64,000 bases of DNA from Maridesulfovibrio salexigens DSM 2638 (GTDB lineage Bacteria; Desulfobacterota; Desulfovibrionia; Desulfovibrionales; Desulfovibrionaceae): positions 1,059,501 through 1,123,500 of the forward strand of contig NC_012881.1 of the NCBI RefSeq assembly GCF_000023445.1, written 5' to 3'. The notes below the pieces were generated by a model, which searched no databases, had not been told where the DNA came from, and worked only from the letters and a program-made list of their open reading frames with translations. Below are positions 17,057-26,165 of this stretch, piece after piece. Numbering within the stretch: position 1 is the stretch's first letter; the number at the start of each line of letters is the position of its first letter. The position numbers and the translations under genes were made by a program.

Positions 17057-19528
17057 TTAATCCCGATGCGCTGTTCCGGCGATAATTTTTTCAAGGTCTT
17101 TCATTTCAAATGGTTTGCAGAGATAGCCGTTAACTCCGGCTTCAAGAGCTGAGTACCTGCTTTCCTTATTTGCGTGTGCGGAAAGAGCTATAATTGGAAT
17201 GTCACGCACGTTTATAAAACTATTAGAGGTACGGATTGTGCGGGTAGCTTCCAGTCCGTCCATAATGGGCATCTGGATATCCATAAGGATAGTATCAAAA
17301 ACACCTTCACTCAAAATCTCAAGGCAATGAGCTCCATTCTCCGCACAAGTTACTTTGTGGCCCATACGTTCGAGCAGTTTACGGGCCATCATTCTGTTAA
17401 CGGGTTCATCTTCAACCAGTAGGATGTGGAGTATGGGAGTTTCTATCATAGAATCGGACTTTTTGTTTTGGTTTGGTTCAGGGGGATCTGCAATTCTCAA
17501 GGAAATTGTAAAACTTATTGTAGTTCCATGATGTAGTGAACTTTCAATTTTAATTGAGCCTTCCATTAGCTCGATAAGTCTTTTAACAATGGCAAGTCCC
17601 AGCCCTGCACCCTTGTATCGTCTTGAGAGCGAACCATCTACCTGAGTAAATGAATCGAAAATACGTTCCTGGTAGTCTTCAGGAATGCCTATCCCGGTGT
17701 CACTTACAGTGAAATGCAGGTTGTTCTTGTCCTGACAGGTTCCCGGACCGGCTCTAGCTTCGACTCTTATTTCACCGTGGTCGGTGAATTTAATGCTGTT
17801 TCCAATGAGGTTGAAAAGAATCTGTCTGATGCGGCCTTCATCACCAAAGTAGTAGGATTCAGTTTCCGGGAAAATGGAGTATGATAAATCAACTTCTTTC
17901 TTTTCGGCTTGCGGTTTGAATAGGTTGATGCTTTCTTCCAATAGCTTGTTCAGGGAAAATTTATCTTCAAAAAGATCAAGAGTACCCATTTCAACTTTCG
18001 ACAGGTCGAGAATGTCATCTAAAACACGCAGTAGATTACGGGAAGATTGCAGGGCTACACTGATGCAGTTCCTATGTTCCTGATTAAGTTTTGCTGAGTT
18101 CATGACCTGCAACATCCCCATGACGCCGTTCAACGGAGTTCTTATCTCGTGGCTGATGTTGGCTAGAAATTCATCTTTTGTCTTATTGGCGCGAATTGCA
18201 GATTCTTTGGCTGCGGAAAGTTCCTTTTCGTTTTTTAATCGTTTAGTAATGTCATGAATGATTGATATGAGCAGGGTCTTACCATTATGATTAAAAGGTC
18301 CTGAAAAGACTTCAACATCTTTTATATCACCGTTCTTGCAACGATGCTGGAATATAAAGTTTGTCCGGTCTGCTTTATGCGCTTCACTCATGTTTGAGAT
18401 TACTTCTGCGCGCGAAAGAACATTTATATCAAATATATTCTTTGCTTGCAGTTCAGTATGGGAATATCCGTAAAATTCTGTCGCAGCTGTGTTTGCGTCC
18501 AGTATTTTGCCTGTCTGCGGGTTGATGATGAGCATGACCGAGTGGTTGTTTTCAAAAAGAGCCCGGTATTGTTCTTCGCTTTCTCGGATGGCTAAATCGT
18601 ATTTCTTTCGTTCAATTGCCAAGGCTATCTGATGGGAACAGGCTGAAAATAGTTGAATATCCTCTTCGCAAAAGATGTCAGAATTTTCATAGTCCTGAAT
18701 TACCAGTACCCCTATGGGGGTATTGCGCACCCGCATGGGAACCCCGATCCATATCTCAGGAATCCGGCCCATAACTTCTAAGGAACCGTGTTCAACAGAC
18801 TTGATTATCTCTTGTCTGGTTAATTGGACAATTTCGTTGTTCTTGATTGGCAGCAGACTTATTCTGTTGTTATCCGGGTCGAATATGTTTTGTATTGGTG
18901 GATATTCACTGATTCCTTCATCTACACAGTACGTAAACACCAGTTCTTCCTGTTCCTGATCGATTAGGGCAATAAAGAAATTTTTTGCTTTAAGCTCCTT
19001 AAGCATTATTTCATGTATCGACTGCATCAACTCATTAAGATCTTTTGCTGAATTAAATTGGCAGATAATTTCATAGAGTACAGATTGCAGGTGCTTGCTA
19101 TGCGCCAGCTCACGCTCTTTGTTTATTACTTCTGTGATGTCTTCAGCATAAATCGCCACTCTGGAAACTTTATCGTTTTCGATTATAGGGTAGTGCGAAT
19201 GGAGTATTATTCTGCCTTCTCTTGTATCCTGAAATTTGATTGGTTCCCCGCTCTTAACCACGTTGTCAAACATATGCTTTCTATATGCGGCCAGCTCAGG
19301 AGGCAGGTAGTCGAATATATTTTTACCTGTAAGTGATTCAGGCGTAGTTTTTAAAATGTCGGCAACTATGCGGTTGACGTGAATCACAGTTCCGTCATTC
19401 TCAAGAAGCAGTATGGATTGCGTGTTTGCATCAAGAAGCACCTTGATGTTCTTTTCCGCATCCATAGCCTTCTTCCGGGCTTCTTTTAATGCTGCTTGTG
19501 GTGATTTCATATTTGCTGGACCGTCCAT
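17057..19528 (-). CDS. Hybrid sensor histidine kinase (PAS-GAF-PAS-HisKA-HATPase-REC)
   Basis: The protein (823 residues) has no transmembrane segment, so it senses in the cytoplasm. Order: PAS (about 25-135), GAF (about 150-310), second PAS (about 320-430), HisKA with phospho-acceptor motif ISHEIRTPLNGVMG (about 455), HATPase with GNSIKF, DTGIGIP and GAGLGLAI boxes, and a C-terminal receiver with LMDIQMPIMDG and the KPF lysine. The receiver implies a phosphorelay, but no HPt protein or response regulator gene is adjacent. An 82-residue glycerol- or ligand-binding partner is also absent, so signal and target are unknown. Confidence 0.93.
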   Translation of the reverse strand: MDGPANMKSPQAALKEARKKAMDAEKNIKVLLDANTQSILLLENDGTVIHVNRIVADILKTTPESLTGKNIFDYLPPELAAYRKHMFDNVVKSGEPIKFQDTREGRIILHSHYPIIENDKVSRVAIYAEDITEVINKERELAHSKHLQSVLYEIICQFNSAKDLNELMQSIHEIMLKELKAKNFFIALIDQEQEELVFTYCVDEGISEYPPIQNIFDPDNNRISLLPIKNNEIVQLTRQEIIKSVEHGSLEVMGRIPEIWIGVPMRVRNTPIGVLVIQDYENSDIFCEEDIQLFSACSHQIALAIERKKYDLAIRESEEQYRALFENNHSVMLIINPQTGKILDANTAATEFYGYSHTELQAKNIFDINVLSRAEVISNMSEAHKADRTNFIFQHRCKNGDIKDVEVFSGPFNHNGKTLLISIIHDITKRLKNEKELSAAKESAIRANKTKDEFLANISHEIRTPLNGVMGMLQVMNSAKLNQEHRNCISVALQSSRNLLRVLDDILDLSKVEMGTLDLFEDKFSLNKLLEESINLFKPQAEKKEVDLSYSIFPETESYYFGDEGRIRQILFNLIGNSIKFTDHGEIRVEARAGPGTCQDKNNLHFTVSDTGIGIPEDYQERIFDSFTQVDGSLSRRYKGAGLGLAIVKRLIELMEGSIKIESSLHHGTTISFTISLRIADPPEPNQNKKSDSMIETPILHILLVEDEPVNRMMARKLLERMGHKVTCAENGAHCLEILSEGVFDTILMDIQMPIMDGLEATRTIRTSNSFINVRDIPIIALSAHANKESRYSALEAGVNGYLCKPFEMKDLEKIIAGTAHRD

Positions 19529-19741
19529 GAAGCCTAAATCATTGCCTAAGGTTTTTGAGAATATTTATAATATGTAAAAAAAGTGTTTTTTTCCATTAAA
19601 GAATTCAAAAAAGAGTTCTCTTTTTTGTCGGAAGAAGTTTTGTGGATGGTAAATTAGAAGATGTTTTCTTACTTGTATGGTTTTCCTTTTGTATATGAGT
19701 TAGTTTATAAAAAAGTATGCTTGCGTATAAAGGAGACTGGA

Positions 19742-20710
19742 ATGACAAAAATAGAAACTGAAGCAGGAAAAGTCAGGATTGGGATAGCCAGATGTTTGTT
19801 GGGTGAAAATGTTCGCTATGATGGTTCTCACAAGCTGGATCGTTACTTAAGGGATGTGTTGGGTCAGTTTGTGGAATGGGTTCCTGTCTGTCCTGAAACG
19901 GAATGCGGTATGGGCATTCCCCGTGAGGCTGTCCGGCTGGTGGGAGAGTTGGAGAATCCACGACTGGTGGGTCGTAATTCCGGAGAGGACTGGACCGGGC
20001 GCATGCAGGAATGGGGGCGTAAAAAATTAGCCGCATTGGATAAGGAAAATCTCAGCGGATATATATTTAAGCATGGCTCCCCTTCAAATGCTTTGGGCCG
20101 GATGAAGGTCTTTGGTGATGACGGGAAAATATTTTATTCCGGCACCGGAATCTGGGCCCGTATGGTTATGGATCACTTCCCGTCACTTCCATGCGAAGAT
20201 GACGGCAGGTTGCATGATGCCGGAATCAGAGAGAATTTTATTAATCGCATTTTTACCTTTAAACGGTGGCGCGATGTTGCAGATGACGGTCTTTCTCCTG
20301 CTAAGCTGGTTGATTTTCATACCCGCCATAAAATGTTGATCATGGTTCATAACGAAGTCATTTACCGCGAGATGGGCAGGCTTGTGTCTACAGCAGGAAG
20401 TGCTGATCCTTCATCCTTAAGTAAAGAATATGCAGCCATGCTTTTCAAGGCTCTTACTTATAGGCCAACAGTCAAGAAGCATGTAAATGTACTGACTCAC
20501 GTCTTGGGACATTTTAAGAAAGATCTATCGCCAGATGAGAAACAGGAAATGTTGAAATTGATTGACCAATTTCATAAAAACCTTATCCCTTTGATTGTTC
20601 CGGTAACCATGCTTAATCATTACGTGCGCAAATATGGAAAGACATATTTGGAGCAACAATTCTACCTCAACCCTTATCCCGCAGAACTAATGCTGAGGAA
20701 TCATGTCTGA
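19742..20710 (+). CDS. DUF523 and DUF1722 (YbgA-like) protein of the photolyase operon
   Basis: The protein (322 residues) fuses a DUF523 domain, with hallmark cysteine motifs CLLGENVRYDG and CPETECGMGIPRE, to a C-terminal DUF1722 (YbgA) domain (KHVNVLTHVLGHFKKDL, then QFYLNPYPAELMLRN). In E. coli, ybgA lies directly upstream of phr. The start at 19742 has AAAGGAGA upstream and is preferred over an ATG 27 codons earlier. Its stop overlaps the next ATG by eight bases. The DUF523 cysteines suggest a metal site. Biochemical function is unknown, but the link to photoreactivation is conserved across phyla. Confidence 0.85.
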   Translation: MTKIETEAGKVRIGIARCLLGENVRYDGSHKLDRYLRDVLGQFVEWVPVCPETECGMGIPREAVRLVGELENPRLVGRNSGEDWTGRMQEWGRKKLAALDKENLSGYIFKHGSPSNALGRMKVFGDDGKIFYSGTGIWARMVMDHFPSLPCEDDGRLHDAGIRENFINRIFTFKRWRDVADDGLSPAKLVDFHTRHKMLIMVHNEVIYREMGRLVSTAGSADPSSLSKEYAAMLFKALTYRPTVKKHVNVLTHVLGHFKKDLSPDEKQEMLKLIDQFHKNLIPLIVPVTMLNHYVRKYGKTYLEQQFYLNPYPAELMLRNHV

Positions 20711-22250
20711 TCGTCAAAACAAGTTGATTTGCGTGTTGGGAGCCACAGGATATGTAGGAGGCCGGCTTGTTCCGCAACTTTTAAATCAAGGTTGGAAAGT
20801 CCGAGCTGTCGGGCGTTCTCAGGCCAAGTTGCGCACCCGGCCATATAGCTTCCATGAAAATTGTGAATTGGCAGAAGCGGATCTTTTTGATCGGGAATCA
20901 CTGGAAAAAGCTTTGCAGGGTTGTTCCGCTGTTTACTATCTGGTGCATTCCATGCAACCGGGCAGTTCCGATTTTGCAGAAAAAGACCGTATTGCGGCGC
21001 AAAATACTGTTCATGCTGCAGAGCAGGCTGGATTGGAAAGGATAATCTATCTTGGCGGTATGGTTCCGGATGATCCGAATATCAGCCACCACCTGAAATC
21101 AAGAGCTGAGGTTGCAGATATACTTTCCGCAGGAGAGGTGCCGTGTACTACGCTCAGGGCTGCGGTCATCCTTGGTTCGGGGAGTGCTTCGTTTGAGATT
21201 CTACGTTATCTGGTGGATCGTCTTCCTGCGATGATCACCCCGCGCTGGGTACGAACCGAGAGTCAGCCGATCAGCATCCGTGATGTTTTGTTTTATCTTT
21301 CCGGTTGTCTTGAGCACCCTGAAACCGCCGGTGAGAGCTATGATATCGGCGGGCCTTTTATTGAGACATATGAAAAGTTGTTCCGTATTTACCAGCAAGA
21401 GGCAGGATTGCGTAAGCGTCTGATCATCCCGGTGCCGTTTGTGTCACCAAAATTGTCTTCCTATTGGCTGGGGCTGGTGTCCCCTGTTCCGGTTTCGCTA
21501 GCTGTGCCGCTGGTAATGGGGCTGCGTAACAGGGTAGTCTGCAAGGATTACCGCATCCGTGAAATCATGCCCTGTGAATTGACAGATTGCCGGACTGCTA
21601 TCCGTCGTGCGTTAAATAAAGTTGAGCAGGAAGTTGTTGATACCTGCTGGTCCGATGCCGGAACCCTTGGAACACCGGAATGGGCCATTTGTGGAGATGC
21701 CGGATATTCCGGTGGTACAGTCTACCATTCAGCATATCGGGTAAAGTTGGAAGGATGTGCCGATGATCTTTGGAAAAAAATTATATCCATCGGCGGAGAG
21801 GAAGGCTGGTATTGCTGCAATGCACTTTGGTCTATGCGCGGATGGCTGGATAAGTTTGTAGGCGGGGTCGGCTTGCGCCGTGGGCGCAGACATCCTTCCG
21901 AGGTCAGCGTCGGTGATGCTCTTGATTTTTGGCGGGTGCTGGATGTTCAGCCCGGTGAAAGGCTGCTTCTGCTGGCGGAGATGAAATTGCCCGGAGAGGC
22001 GCTGCTTGAATTTACTCTTGAGAATACCATCGTTGGGGACACTGAATTGACTATGACAGCACGATTTCTTCCACGCGGTCTGGGGGGAATCCTTTATTGG
22101 TGGTCGGTCTATCCGTTTCATGCACTTGTTTTTAAGGGGATGGCCCGTGCCTTGGCTGAGAAGAGCGGGTGCCGCTTAATGGAAGGTCCTGAACTGGTAG
22201 AGGGGCCTGCTCCGAGGTGTCGTATTCCCGGAGGAAAGGATAATGGCTAA
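20703..22250 (+). CDS. NAD(P)-binding SDR-type protein with C-terminal DUF2867 domain
   Basis: The protein has 515 residues. Residues 1-300 form an atypical short-chain dehydrogenase fold with the dinucleotide motif GATGYVGGRL and a following YLVHSM/YLGGMVPDD stretch as in NmrA-like proteins. Residues about 330-490 match the DUF2867 (SRPBCC-like) domain, a hydrophobic-ligand cavity fold (GTPEWAICGDAGYSGG, then GLRRGRRHPSEVSVGDALDFWRV). It overlaps both neighbours by eight bases. Genes of this architecture recur in light-inducible clusters with phr, where they may act on carotenoid, flavin or lipid; the substrate here is unknown. Confidence 0.85.
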   Translation: MSDRQNKLICVLGATGYVGGRLVPQLLNQGWKVRAVGRSQAKLRTRPYSFHENCELAEADLFDRESLEKALQGCSAVYYLVHSMQPGSSDFAEKDRIAAQNTVHAAEQAGLERIIYLGGMVPDDPNISHHLKSRAEVADILSAGEVPCTTLRAAVILGSGSASFEILRYLVDRLPAMITPRWVRTESQPISIRDVLFYLSGCLEHPETAGESYDIGGPFIETYEKLFRIYQQEAGLRKRLIIPVPFVSPKLSSYWLGLVSPVPVSLAVPLVMGLRNRVVCKDYRIREIMPCELTDCRTAIRRALNKVEQEVVDTCWSDAGTLGTPEWAICGDAGYSGGTVYHSAYRVKLEGCADDLWKKIISIGGEEGWYCCNALWSMRGWLDKFVGGVGLRRGRRHPSEVSVGDALDFWRVLDVQPGERLLLLAEMKLPGEALLEFTLENTIVGDTELTMTARFLPRGLGGILYWWSVYPFHALVFKGMARALAEKSGCRLMEGPELVEGPAPRCRIPGGKDNG

Positions 22251-23580
22251 AGTTGATGTTAGGCGAATAAAAAAACTCAACTCAGCTGAAATTTCAGGGG
22301 GACCGATCGTCTATTGGATGAGTCGTGAACAGCGAGTCTTCGATAATTGGGGGCTGCTCCATGCCCGTGAACTTGCCGGAGACAAAGTCCCGCTGATTGT
22401 TGTCTTTTGCCTTGTTCCTTCTTTTCTGGGAGCAACATTGCGCCATTATGATTTCATGCTCAATGGAATGCAGCAGGTTGAAAAGGATTTGCGGAAGCTT
22501 GGTTACGACTTTGTTCTGCTCAGTGGGCAACCTGATGAAACATTGCCTGCTTTTGTTTCTAATATTCGCGCAGGAGCCGTGGTTACAGATTTCGATCCCC
22601 TGCGCATAAAGCAGCAATGGCAGGAAAATGTCGGGCAGAAGATTGATATCCCGCTGCTTGAGGTTGATGGTCATAATATAGTTCCGGCCCGTTTTGTGAC
22701 TGATAAGCGTGAGTATGGGGCTCGTACAATCAGACCCAAGATCCAGAGATTGCTTCCGGAATTCTTAGAGGAATTCCCTGAATTAGCCTCAGCTGAGGTA
22801 AAGGGAGAGGGGTTCCCGGTTGTCGATTGGAAACAGGTACGCAGTTCCATTAAAGTGGATGAAACTGTCGGTCCGGTTGATCTGATTCCCGGTGAGTCGG
22901 CTGCCCATGCTGCTCTTGATGAGTTTGTAACGTACGGCCTTGGGGCTTACGCGGAAAAGCGTAATGACCCCAATGCTGAAGCAACGTCACGTCTTTCGGC
23001 TTATTACCATTTTGGGCAACTGGCTCCCCAACGTGCAGCATTGGAAGTTGCTGCCAGGCCTACAGGGGAGAGTGTGGACTCATACCTTGAAGAGCTCATT
23101 ATTCGTCGTGAGCTTTCAGATAATTTTTGTTTGCATACCCCAAATTATGATTCGCTGGATGCAGCACCGGAGTGGGCGCAGAAAACCCTATCTGAGCATT
23201 CAGCAGATCGACGGGCTTATCTGTATTCGTATGAAGATTTTGAACAGGCGCGTACTCATTCAGCATTGTGGAATGCGGCTCAGAGTCAGATGGTTCATTC
23301 GGGATTCATGCATGGGTACATGCGTATGTATTGGGCCAAAAAAATTCTGGAATGGTCCGCCTCAGCAGAAGAAGCATTGAGCATTACCATTGCACTTAAT
23401 GATCGTTTTGAATTGGACGGGCGTGATCCTAACGGATATGTGGGTGCGCTTTGGTCCATTGGCGGGGTGCATGATCGTGGGTGGAAAAAGCGCTCAGTTT
23501 TCGGTTCCATTCGTTATATGAATGAGCGGGGTTGCCGCCGTAAATTTGATGTAGATGCTTATGTCAGAAAATGGGGCTAA
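22243..23580 (+). CDS. phrB: Class II deoxyribodipyrimidine photolyase
   Basis: The enzyme (445 residues) uses FADH- and blue light to split cyclobutane pyrimidine dimers in DNA. It is class II: the N-terminal domain begins PIVYWMSREQRVFDNWGLLHA, and the FAD domain ends with the class-specific ALWSIGGVHDRGWKKR and FGSIRYMNERGC stretch. The N-terminus is compact, without the extra signal seen in eukaryotic versions. It is the last gene of the three-gene operon and overlaps the SDR gene by eight bases. A photolyase fits life in lit, shallow marine sediment or water. Confidence 0.93.
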   Translation: MAKVDVRRIKKLNSAEISGGPIVYWMSREQRVFDNWGLLHARELAGDKVPLIVVFCLVPSFLGATLRHYDFMLNGMQQVEKDLRKLGYDFVLLSGQPDETLPAFVSNIRAGAVVTDFDPLRIKQQWQENVGQKIDIPLLEVDGHNIVPARFVTDKREYGARTIRPKIQRLLPEFLEEFPELASAEVKGEGFPVVDWKQVRSSIKVDETVGPVDLIPGESAAHAALDEFVTYGLGAYAEKRNDPNAEATSRLSAYYHFGQLAPQRAALEVAARPTGESVDSYLEELIIRRELSDNFCLHTPNYDSLDAAPEWAQKTLSEHSADRRAYLYSYEDFEQARTHSALWNAAQSQMVHSGFMHGYMRMYWAKKILEWSASAEEALSITIALNDRFELDGRDPNGYVGALWSIGGVHDRGWKKRSVFGSIRYMNERGCRRKFDVDAYVRKWG

Positions 23581-23760
23581 GGTATTTAAAAAATAAATGC
23601 TGTTTGTTTTTATGGAGTGTGTGCTTACTCTCTTGACTTTAATAAAGTTCTAAATTGTAGCTGTTTATAGGAAGAGAGTTTTTTTAAGAAAAATAATGTC
23701 AATGCCGATATAGCGTGTTAAAATTCAAGAGTCCTTAAATTTATTATTTGGAGGTTTGTT

Positions 23761-24123
23761 ATGGCTAATATGGATTATCCCGGACCTTGTCCCAGTTGCG
23801 TAGGTATTGACGGTTGTAGCACTGAAGAATCAAAACAGCAGGCTGTAAATCACTATTGCAAGGGCTTGGAAATGGAGCTCAATTCGTGGAAATCACGGCT
23901 GTATGACGTTCTGGCTGACGACAAGTCCGATAATCTCAAGGATCAGATCGTGCATCTCAAGTCGACCATGAAAGAACTGGAAGCTGTTGTAGAACAGATG
24001 AAAGATGTATGCCCCACCAGTCTCGGTGAGCAGGAAAAAGTAATCTCCGGCAAGCTCGAAGATTTGCGTGTTCACTACACAAAGGCAATGGAAGTTTTGG
24101 CTCCCGGTTGGTTCGGTGGCTGA
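23761..24123 (+). CDS. Small conserved protein with N-terminal cysteine cluster, unknown function
   Basis: I do not recognise this 120-residue protein. The N-terminus has CPSCVGIDGC, three cysteines that could bind zinc or an iron-sulfur group, with a further Cys near residue 37 and one at about 82. The rest is predominantly helical with heptad-like spacing (LKDQIVHLKSTMKELEAVVEQM), suggesting a coiled coil. GGAGG lies at good spacing before the ATG, and the leader has TTGACT about 130 bases upstream, so it is likely well expressed. No neighbour suggests a role. Confidence 0.75.
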   Translation: MANMDYPGPCPSCVGIDGCSTEESKQQAVNHYCKGLEMELNSWKSRLYDVLADDKSDNLKDQIVHLKSTMKELEAVVEQMKDVCPTSLGEQEKVISGKLEDLRVHYTKAMEVLAPGWFGG

Positions 24124-24147
24124 TTTAAAGAAAATAGTCTTGTATGT

Positions 24148-24175
24148 AAGGCCGGTTCCTTAGAGTTCCGGCCTT
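24148..24175. terminator. Bidirectional terminator between convergent genes
   Basis: AAGGCCGG pairs with CCGGCCTT around a 12-base loop, followed by TATTATTTTT on the plus strand. Confidence 0.8.
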
Positions 24176-24177
24176 TA

Positions 24178-24888
24178 TTATTTTTCCAAGAGTGATTCCT
24201 TCAACCAGTTTCTATAGTACGACATCTGTTCTTCTGTGTGAAAAAAGTGCTCACCGCCTTCCTGTATTTCCAAGTCGCAATTAAATTTATCCTTGAAAGC
24301 AGAAATGGTCTTAAAATCACACAGTTCGTCATTTGAACCGTAAAGAATTGATGTGGGGGAATTCCATAAAGTTACGAGATTTTCTTTTACGTAACAGTAG
24401 TAGTCCCAATAGAGAGTTTCACCGATAGGGGTAGATATGGTTTCTTCCTGCTTAAGTCTTTCTTCGGTTACATCAAACCAAGTCATTAGCTTTGTGATGA
24501 TCGATTCCATGTCCACAACAGGAGAAAGGAATAAGCTTTGTTGTATTGCATCATTCTTATATGCGAGGAGGCTGAAGTAAGCACCTATACTGCATGCAAA
24601 AATACCGATATTTTTTGAGATTGATTTTGAGAAATCCATTATGGATCTCAAATCCTGAACACAGTTTTGTACCTTACAAAGCCGGGGCTCTTTCTCACGG
24701 TCCCCATGCTTGGGAAGATCAAAGCTTAAGACCTGATATCCTGACTTGGTGGCTTCTTCTGCAAGTACGACAATTGAATTGTCCGTTTTGCTTGCTTTGT
24801 TGCCATGTACAGCAATAATCAGATTCTCGGATTCTTCACCCCAAAGGATTGCGGGTATGTTCTCTATGTTTATGTGCTTGGTTTTCAT
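24178..24888 (-). CDS. Alpha/beta hydrolase
   Basis: A 236-residue cytoplasmic hydrolase. The nucleophile elbow is FACSIGAY (A-C-S-I-G, a variant of G-x-S-x-G), the oxyanion strand LIIAVHGNKAS precedes it, and YGSNDELCD and GGEHFFH supply the expected acid and histidine. The ribosome site GGAG lies 13 bases before the ATG. It carries no signal peptide. Esterase or acyl-thioesterase activity is possible; the substrate is unknown and the neighbours do not help. Confidence 0.8.
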   Translation of the reverse strand: MKTKHINIENIPAILWGEESENLIIAVHGNKASKTDNSIVVLAEEATKSGYQVLSFDLPKHGDREKEPRLCKVQNCVQDLRSIMDFSKSISKNIGIFACSIGAYFSLLAYKNDAIQQSLFLSPVVDMESIITKLMTWFDVTEERLKQEETISTPIGETLYWDYYCYVKENLVTLWNSPTSILYGSNDELCDFKTISAFKDKFNCDLEIQEGGEHFFHTEEQMSYYRNWLKESLLEK

Positions 24889-25022
24889 ATTCAGGTTCTC
24901 CGGACAATTATATTAGGCAATACAGCGAATATCTTATGTAACAGCTTGTAAAATATCTTATTTGTAATTTGCTTTGATTCTTCTTGGCATTTGTCAATGC
25001 CCGGAATCTTTTCAGCTTAATG

Positions 25023-26045
25023 TCAGTTAAAACATATGGGGCAAGCAGCCTTTTCCTTAATGGATATTTTGCGCAAGCAGCGCAATGCCCCGGCTTCATC
25101 GATATTGTCGTTTGTTATTATTGTGACCGGACTTTCCATATGTTTTGAAATTTTCTTTCCATTAAGCAGCTCGATAGCTGAGCGCACCCCGAAGAACCCC
25201 AGAGCATAAGGCCTCTGAGTGATAAGTGCTTCAATTTGTTTGTTGCGAACCCCTTCGAGCAACTTTTGATTATAATCGAAGGCAATAAACGGAATGTGAG
25301 TTTCGTTGCGGTCCTGCATAACATGCAGGACTCCATCTGAAGTGGCTTCGTTGGTTGTGAATACTCCAGCGATAGAGGGGGTGTTCGTCAAAATTTCTTT
25401 TGTGGAAAGCCTTGTTTCCCGCTCGCTGCCGTCAAGCATATGGATGGTGATAATAGTGCGTCCCGGAGACAGAGCCTGCATTTTATCGATGAATCCTTTT
25501 TCCCGCAAAGCACATGAACCATTATCCGGAGAGTGCCCGACCACCAGAACCGGCCCCGTCCCTTTTAGTTTGGAGGCCATCAGCTCAGCTCCCATAGCGC
25601 CTGCCTTGTAATTGTCTGTTGCAATGAAGCCGTCTATGGAATCAGTGGTTACAGGCGAGTCAATAATGACAATTTTGATGCCTGCTTTTGAAGCTTTTTC
25701 AATGTAAGGGTTCAGTGTTTTGCGGTCCATAGGGGCCAGTACAATAGCATCAACTTTTTGATCAATATAATATTCAAGAAGGTGCCGCTGTGCACTGGGC
25801 TTGTTCTCCACTCTTGGTCCGCGCCAGATCAGGGTGATGTCTGAATCTTCAACAGCTGCATGGGCTCCCATGCATACGATTCGCCAGAAATTAAAAATGG
25901 TTGCTTTAGGAATGGTGACAATTGTTTTTTGGGCATAACTTGCGCAGGGAAAGCACAGCATGTATGCTGTTAATAATGTGCAGGATATAAGTGAGCACAG
26001 AACCTTATATTTCCTTGATATAGAGATGGATGTTGAATCTGCCAT
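25023..26045 (-). CDS. Orphan periplasmic sugar-type substrate-binding protein
   Basis: The protein (340 residues) has an N-terminal secretion signal (hydrophobic to about residue 37, ending CASYAQ) and a type I periplasmic-binding fold of the ribose/RbsB kind. Key segments are VDAIVLAPMD, IKIVIIDSPVTTDSIDGFIATDNYKAGAMGAELM and GVFTTNEATSDGVLHVM, which match the hinge and ligand loops of the family. No ABC permease or ATPase is nearby. It may feed a distant transporter or serve as the sensor input of a two-component or chemotaxis system. The C-terminus has an unusual cysteine pair (CPICFN). Confidence 0.85.
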   Translation of the reverse strand: MADSTSISISRKYKVLCSLISCTLLTAYMLCFPCASYAQKTIVTIPKATIFNFWRIVCMGAHAAVEDSDITLIWRGPRVENKPSAQRHLLEYYIDQKVDAIVLAPMDRKTLNPYIEKASKAGIKIVIIDSPVTTDSIDGFIATDNYKAGAMGAELMASKLKGTGPVLVVGHSPDNGSCALREKGFIDKMQALSPGRTIITIHMLDGSERETRLSTKEILTNTPSIAGVFTTNEATSDGVLHVMQDRNETHIPFIAFDYNQKLLEGVRNKQIEALITQRPYALGFFGVRSAIELLNGKKISKHMESPVTIITNDNIDEAGALRCLRKISIKEKAACPICFN

Positions 26046-26165
26046 TATAACGTGAATTGTTTTTGGTGAAAGACTTTAATAATAAAAGCCTATATTCATT
26101 TTTGTTTTACTGCAATCAGTTTGATAATGCCAATATATTGTTGTGCTTTGGACGTTGGAGGTCAG

